Below, piece by piece: positions 59,447 through 64,000 of a stretch of 64,000 bases of DNA; position 1 is the first letter of the stretch, and each line of letters opens with the position of its first letter. The notes below the pieces were generated by a model that worked only from the letters and a program-made list of their open reading frames with translations, was not told the origin of the DNA and did not search any database. The position numbers were made by a program, and so were the translations under genes. The stretch comes from Victivallales bacterium (GTDB lineage Bacteria; Verrucomicrobiota; Lentisphaeria; Oligosphaerales; Oligosphaeraceae): assembly GCA_017535315.1 (NCBI GenBank), contig JAFXUD010000049.1:124001-188000 (forward strand), in the 5' to 3' direction.

Positions 59447-61690
59447 ATGATGCATTGTTATTTTTTCAGCCGCGAGTATCCACTGCCCCATCAGCATGAG
59501 GGCACGATGTTGGGGAATGGCTATCTGGGACTATATGCCTGGGGTGAGGGGCGTACTTTGAACATCTCTATCGGCTGTTCCGAACTCTGGGACCACCGTG
59601 GCGGCATGAGCTGGACAGAACGCCAGAACTATCGCGACATCAAAGCCGCACTTGAAGCTGGTGACGAGCAGGCCATCAAGCGCATCTTTGCGACGGATGA
59701 CGCGCAGAAGCCAGGCATCCCCTCCCGTCCCTCACTCATCCCTGTGGGGCGCATTGTCTTTGAGCTGGATGGCGAGCTTCTGCGCAACGAGCTGGACAGG
59801 TCAACGGGAAAACTGGCCGTCATTTACAGCAAGAATGGCGTAGAGTATGTGGGCGAGCTACGGCTGGACATGAGCCAGAAGGGATGCTTTGCCTTCAAAT
59901 GCAAGGGTGTGCTATCCTATCAGGTTTTGGATTCTTATTCGCTCAGCGGCAACGCACTTAAGGAGCGCTCGTTTGTGCCGCCAGAGATCCTTTCCCGCGA
60001 CGACCTGAAGGGCTTTGTGCAGCCTATGCCTGCTGACAAGGCGTTCAGCCTGGCGGTCGTGGAGTCCGACGGCCTCTACACGGCAAACTTCCGCCGCAGC
60101 ACGAATGTCGAACAGTTGAAGATGGACATGGAGGGCTCTGGCGTCAAGGAATCAATGGAGATGACAGCCTTCGCGTATGATGCACTTTCACGGATGCTCC
60201 CAGGCCTCACGCCGCTGGACTGGGACAAGCTGGCCGCGGATAACGAGGCATGGTGGAAGGCTTTCTGGGCAAAGACGCCGCAGGTTGAGACGGGTTCCGC
60301 AACGATGGATGAAATCTACTACGATGGCCTCTTCAAGTTTGCCTCCATGACCACGCCCGACGGCTACCCTGCTGGCCTACAAGGACCCTGGTTGGAGGAC
60401 AATAGTCTGCCACCGTGGTCAGGCGACTACCACTTCAACATCAATGTCGAGATGATGTACTGGCCAGCTTATCGCGCCAACTGTCTGGAGAACCTCCGCA
60501 AGATTTTGGATTTGGTCTGGTCCTGGCGCGAGCAACTTCGCCAGAACGCCCGCAACTATATCGGCATCGATAATGGTTACATGCTGCCGCACGCCGTCGA
60601 TGACCGCTGCACCTGCATGGGGGCGTTCTGGACGGGCACCATCGACCACGCCTGCACAGCATGGATGTCGCAGATGATGGTCGATTATGCCGACTACAGC
60701 GGCGACATGGACTACCTTCGCAACGTGGCGTTTGAGTTTATGCGCGGGACGATGGCCGTCTTCCAGGCGATGCTGGAGAAGCGGGACGGCAAGTTTGTGT
60801 TGCCGCTATCAGTCTCCCCCGAGTACCGCGGTGCCGCGATGAACGCCTGGGGCGAAAACGCCTCTTTCCAACTGGCTGCCATCCACCGCCTTGCACGAAA
60901 CCTTATTGCCACTGCTAATACGCTTGGCGAAAAGCAGAATCCCGCCTGGAAGGAAATCGTTGATAAGCTGCCCATGGCTGCCTTCGTGAAAGGTGCGGAC
61001 GGCAGCGAGGAAATCGGCCTGTGGGATGGCCTTTTGCTGGAGGAGAGCCACCGCCACCACTCCCATTTGGCGGCTCTCTGCCCCTTTGATACAATTGACC
61101 CAGAAGACCCGCAATGGAGCGGCATTGTGGCTCGAAGCATTCGCCGCTGGCTTTATCACGGCATGGGGCTTTGGTCGGGCTGGTGCATTCCCTGGGCGGC
61201 CATGATTCAGAATCGCCTAGGCAATGCCGAAGCCGCCGAACTTCTGCTCGACATCTGGAAGCGCGAATACAACAACTGCGGTGGTGGTTCCCTTCACGAC
61301 ACCTACTTCAAGGGATGCTCACTCATGTCCTCGCGTCCGCAAGTGATGCAGATGGATGGCGCCATGGGGGCGCTGACCGCTGTACAGGATATGATGTTGC
61401 ATAGCCGCCAGGGTGTCCTGCATCTTTTTGCGGGCTCGCCGCTGCGCCATCGGAACGTGCGTTTTACGAACATGCCTGCGCCAGGCGGTTTCCGCGTTTC
61501 GGCCAGCCGCACCCTCCGCGAAGCAAACGTAGAGGTTGTCGCGGGGCGCGACAACACCTTGCGCCTCAAATGCCACGGCAACGGCTTCTCGCATGTTACT
61601 GTCAACGGGCGGGAAGGCGTGCTCGATGCGAACGGCCTCCTGCAACTCCCCATGAAAGCAGGCGAAAACATTCAATTGTACTTCAGTTAA
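59447..61690 (+). CDS. GH95-like glycoside hydrolase, cytoplasmic
   Basis: The 747-residue protein has no signal peptide and follows the GH95-like order: beta-rich N-terminus ('HEGTMLGNGYLGLYAWGEG'), (alpha/alpha)6 toroid with 'WSGDYHFNINVEMMYWPAYR', 'LPLSVSPEYRG', 'ESHRHHSHLAALCPF' and 'QVMQMDGAMGALTAVQDMML', and a small beta C-terminus. GH95 enzymes release alpha-L-fucose or L-galactose; the fine specificity is uncertain because the GH95 'DGNFG' motif reads DGAMG. GGAG lies before the paired ATG-ATG start. The esterase-like gene follows after 23 bases. Confidence 0.82.
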   Translation: MMHCYFFSREYPLPHQHEGTMLGNGYLGLYAWGEGRTLNISIGCSELWDHRGGMSWTERQNYRDIKAALEAGDEQAIKRIFATDDAQKPGIPSRPSLIPVGRIVFELDGELLRNELDRSTGKLAVIYSKNGVEYVGELRLDMSQKGCFAFKCKGVLSYQVLDSYSLSGNALKERSFVPPEILSRDDLKGFVQPMPADKAFSLAVVESDGLYTANFRRSTNVEQLKMDMEGSGVKESMEMTAFAYDALSRMLPGLTPLDWDKLAADNEAWWKAFWAKTPQVETGSATMDEIYYDGLFKFASMTTPDGYPAGLQGPWLEDNSLPPWSGDYHFNINVEMMYWPAYRANCLENLRKILDLVWSWREQLRQNARNYIGIDNGYMLPHAVDDRCTCMGAFWTGTIDHACTAWMSQMMVDYADYSGDMDYLRNVAFEFMRGTMAVFQAMLEKRDGKFVLPLSVSPEYRGAAMNAWGENASFQLAAIHRLARNLIATANTLGEKQNPAWKEIVDKLPMAAFVKGADGSEEIGLWDGLLLEESHRHHSHLAALCPFDTIDPEDPQWSGIVARSIRRWLYHGMGLWSGWCIPWAAMIQNRLGNAEAAELLLDIWKREYNNCGGGSLHDTYFKGCSLMSSRPQVMQMDGAMGALTAVQDMMLHSRQGVLHLFAGSPLRHRNVRFTNMPAPGGFRVSASRTLREANVEVVAGRDNTLRLKCHGNGFSHVTVNGREGVLDANGLLQLPMKAGENIQLYFS

Positions 61691-61713
61691 AATGCGTTAA
61701 AAGGGCCCTTTCC

Positions 61714-63531
61714 ATGGCACATCATTCATCTCAATCTCGTTTCATCAAGCGTGCATTGAACTCGTTAGGGGTTCTGGTTTCCTTCACGGTGATGGGTGGC
61801 TTGTCGCAACTGACTGGCGAATGTCGCAACGGTCAGGTTTTCCTTCAATGGCAGGAGGAGGGCCTGCCCTCGTCTGCGCGATTAGCCGTCTATGGAAGCC
61901 GCGAGAAAATCTCGTTGGCGAATCTTGAGCAGGCGGAGGAGTTGGCTTCCCTGCTGAATGTTGGCAGTGCAAGGGACTGGTGGTTGGATGTCAACATGTT
62001 CCTCGTCAACAGGAGCCAGGAGGTGCGCAAGGAGGAGAACTTCGCGGGAAATGTTGCGGATTTGGGTGAGGGCAGGGCAGAGCAGCCTGGCTTTGCCATC
62101 ACGGACAACGGCGCACCTATCTCCCCGACAGGTGGTCTGCATGTCCACACGCCGACGCTTGACCAGACGGGCAAGAGGTACTTCGCCGTGGTCTGTCGCG
62201 ACGCAGGCAAGATAGTTGGCTTTGCGGCGACGGAGGCTTCCATTGAGGTTGTGGCCTCGCCAATCCAGCCCATTCGACTGGGCACAAAAGAATGGGGGCG
62301 TGGTTCCTGTAAAGGGTTGCCGCTGGTCGTCTCGCTTCATGGGCGTGGGGGCGGCGTGGGCGTTGACAAGGAGGGCAAGCCTGTCGGCACACATCTGTTG
62401 TTTGCTGATCGTTCCGTAGCCTGGCGCGAAGGCATCCCCTTTAAGTTCAGCCTCTTTCGCAATAGTAGATTTGTGGAGATGCGCCTCAATGACCGCGTCT
62501 GGATAGGGCGCGTGATGGGGACTGATGAGTTTTCGGACAGTCGTGACGAGGTCCCTGCCATCGCCACCTTCTGGTATGGCTATAGCCCCACCATTGCCAC
62601 CTCTATTCGTGGACCGAAGTTCCTCTGCGACAACTACACAGAGCGTCTGATACTGAAGCTCGTCCACTGGGCGCAAGATTATCTGGAGACAGACCGCAAC
62701 AGGACCTATCTGACGGGCGGCTCCATGGGTGGTACGGGAAGCATCCAGTTGGCAACGCACTACCCGCAGGAGTTTGCTGCCATCTTCGCGCATGTTCCCA
62801 TCTACAGCTACACCTTCAAGAAGTCGAAGGTTAACGGCAACACCTCCGTATCCCGCATCATCTGCACGACGGGGCGCTTCACGGCGAAAGACACGCCGAC
62901 CCTTCCCGATGGCACGCCGCTATTGGATGCTTTGGACGGTGCAAGGAACATTGCGCACCCTGAAATCGACTTTCCGCCCATCCTCGCCACCAACGGGCGT
63001 ATGGACGGTTCCATGCCTTGGGAAAACAATCCGCCTTTCTACAAGGCGGCGCAGGAGGCGCGCCAGGCTTTTAGGGTGGCATGGAACAACGGCGACCACA
63101 GTTCATGCGGCAGAATGCTTCCGCCAGACTTGAAATACACCAATGATGAGGCCCTACTGCGTTATCGCCTGAATGAATGCTATCCCGCTTTCTCCAACAG
63201 TAGTACTGACAAGAACTACGGCAACGGCGATCCCGCTGATGGCGACATCGAAGGCTGGCTCAGCCGAGGTTACAAGTGGAATCTCAAGCAGGACACGCCA
63301 AACCGACTGGAGATGGAGTTAACAGTTTTCTTCCCTGGTATCATCTATCCCGTCAAAACCGACATCACATTCCGTCGTCGCCAGCAATTTAAGCCTGCTG
63401 CAAACGAGACCATCACCGCACAAATAGGCGATGAAAAACGTTCCATTGCCTTAGACTCCAATGGCCTTTTGACCGTTACTGGCATTGTTTTTCCCGATGA
63501 CAAGCCACTGGATATAGTTTTCAGCAAGTAA
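61714..63531 (+). CDS. Secreted alpha/beta-hydrolase (esterase-like) with N-terminal beta domain
   Basis: The 605-residue protein has a hydrophobic N-terminal signal-like stretch (about 14-32). A fibronectin type III-like region (about 33-190) starts 'LTGECRNGQVFLQWQ'. An esterase domain (about 200-480) has nucleophile motif 'TGGSMGGTGSIQLA', and a likely catalytic histidine in 'NNGDHSSCG'. It resembles PHB-depolymerase/feruloyl-esterase-type hydrolases, so it may remove acyl groups from polysaccharides (inference). The ATG at 61714 was chosen because it comes after the stop of the GH95-like gene and sets the signal; the frame is open further upstream inside that gene. Confidence 0.78.
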   Translation: MAHHSSQSRFIKRALNSLGVLVSFTVMGGLSQLTGECRNGQVFLQWQEEGLPSSARLAVYGSREKISLANLEQAEELASLLNVGSARDWWLDVNMFLVNRSQEVRKEENFAGNVADLGEGRAEQPGFAITDNGAPISPTGGLHVHTPTLDQTGKRYFAVVCRDAGKIVGFAATEASIEVVASPIQPIRLGTKEWGRGSCKGLPLVVSLHGRGGGVGVDKEGKPVGTHLLFADRSVAWREGIPFKFSLFRNSRFVEMRLNDRVWIGRVMGTDEFSDSRDEVPAIATFWYGYSPTIATSIRGPKFLCDNYTERLILKLVHWAQDYLETDRNRTYLTGGSMGGTGSIQLATHYPQEFAAIFAHVPIYSYTFKKSKVNGNTSVSRIICTTGRFTAKDTPTLPDGTPLLDALDGARNIAHPEIDFPPILATNGRMDGSMPWENNPPFYKAAQEARQAFRVAWNNGDHSSCGRMLPPDLKYTNDEALLRYRLNECYPAFSNSSTDKNYGNGDPADGDIEGWLSRGYKWNLKQDTPNRLEMELTVFFPGIIYPVKTDITFRRRQQFKPAANETITAQIGDEKRSIALDSNGLLTVTGIVFPDDKPLDIVFSK

Positions 63532-63660
63532 CCAGCTAGTTCTGCGCCTGTTTGCAACGGTCTTTATCGTTTTACTCTGTTTCACCTGAGGGTAGTTCTC
63601 TGCTTTTTGTTTGGTTGAAGTGACAACATGCGATCAACGAAGGCAAACGACCCTTCTAGT

Positions 63661-63765
63661 ACTTATTGGACTTTACCAACAGAGAAGAGCCGCGTAAGCG
63701 GCGGCAAGAGGATAGCCGTGGGTGGAGCGAAGCCGCGACAGCGGCGAGGCGAAACCCACGGTCAG
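63661..63765 (-). repeat. Dispersed repeat, copy C
   Basis: The reverse complement of this stretch matches copy A (2506-2610) over about 100 bp, from 'ctgaccgtgg' to 'ctctgttggtaa'. The 264-base gap 63532-63795 holds nothing else that I can identify. Confidence 0.85.
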
Positions 63766-63795
63766 AATTTTAGGGCTTACTAACCACTTGCAGTA

Positions 63796-64000
63796 CTACA
63801 ATACCGTGAGAGTGAGACCTGCGATGATGAGTGCGCAGCCGATGAACTTGATGGCCGCGCACTTTTCTTTTAGGATGAGAATACCCGCCAGCATACCAAA
63901 GGGGAGGCCCAGCTGACGGAATACCTGCACGTAGGAGACATTCGTGACGTAGTGCATGGAGAGGAGCACCAGCATGTAGGTGGCGGAGGCGCAAGCACCC
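63796..64000 (-). CDS. DMT/EamA-family transporter, C-terminal part only
   Basis: The minus strand from the window edge to a TAG at 63798-63796 encodes 67 residues of hydrophobic sequence, including 'MHYVTNVSYVQVFRQLGLPF', 'GMLAGILILKEKCAAIKFIG' and 'CALIIAGLTLTVL'. This is the last two to three membrane helices of a drug/metabolite transporter, with the typical 'KEK' between helices and 'IGCALIIAGL' at the end. The rest lies beyond the window. Substrate unknown. It is convergent with the esterase-like gene. Confidence 0.8.
   Translation of the reverse strand, partial: GACASATYMLVLLSMHYVTNVSYVQVFRQLGLPFGMLAGILILKEKCAAIKFIGCALIIAGLTLTVL

Overview
The window looks like a chromosomal segment of an anaerobic, polysaccharide-degrading member of the Lentisphaerae/Verrucomicrobia side of the PVC group (inference). 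Reasons: three consecutive short genes share the prepilin leader '[16 protein letters not shown]' with '[13 protein letters not shown]', a type abundant in that group. There are very large secreted polysaccharide-active proteins (a PL11-type rhamnogalacturonan lyase, two heparinase II/III-like proteins, several glycosidase-like barrels), a glycyl radical enzyme, and WbsX/GH99-like and DUF1343 proteins. No rRNA or taxonomic marker fixes the species.

Layout. 1-968: AT-rich accessory stretch with two related unknown genes, then terminators and a cas-less remnant of a type I-C-like CRISPR array (1296-1458). 1542-9002 (minus): mutM, a WbsX-like glycan-active protein, a 622-nt intergenic array of 8 GC-rich palindromic units, NamZ-like DUF1343, an unknown protein, an amidohydrolase and an orphan ABC solute-binding protein. 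9029-19497 (minus): housekeeping run of UDG-like, purM, dut, rsmB-like, folD, FKBP, M15-like, NYN-LOTUS, gph, GT39-like membrane transferase and folE, several joined by TAATG overlaps or gaps of a few bases. 19736-21729: sugar isomerase-like protein and a RhuM-family gene broken by an in-frame amber codon. 21841-35384 (minus): U32 peptidase, PL11 lyase, DUF3592 protein, MDR dehydrogenase, 1113-aa secreted glycosidase-like protein, DUF362 ferredoxin-like protein and a histidine phosphatase.

35616-45837 (plus): tRNA-Glu, three prepilin-like genes, a Bax-inhibitor-1 protein and a tandem pair of 1126-aa heparinase II/III-like proteins. 46150-50664 (minus): a 1216-aa LamG glycosidase-like protein and an unknown 281-aa protein. 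51089-63531 (plus): glycyl radical enzyme, second WbsX-like protein, 704-aa barrel protein, tRNA-Thr, a TetM-like GTPase, a GH95-like glycosidase and a secreted esterase-like protein. The window ends in the C-terminus of a DMT/EamA transporter on the minus strand.

How it fits together (inference): secreted lyases and glycosidases attack pectin- or glycosaminoglycan-like polymers outside the cell. Signal-less proteins (WbsX-like, DUF1343, GH95-like, barrel proteins, dehydrogenase, isomerase) would process fragments inside.

The most unusual content is non-coding. A GC-rich palindromic repeat family fills gaps between co-directional genes. There are four arrays of 7-bp repeats, a 159-bp fold-back element touching a stop codon, another inverted-repeat element family, a dispersed repeat of about 75-105 bp in three copies, and the CRISPR remnant. 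No complete undescribed enzyme system could be demonstrated; the intergenic repeats are the best candidates for something new.
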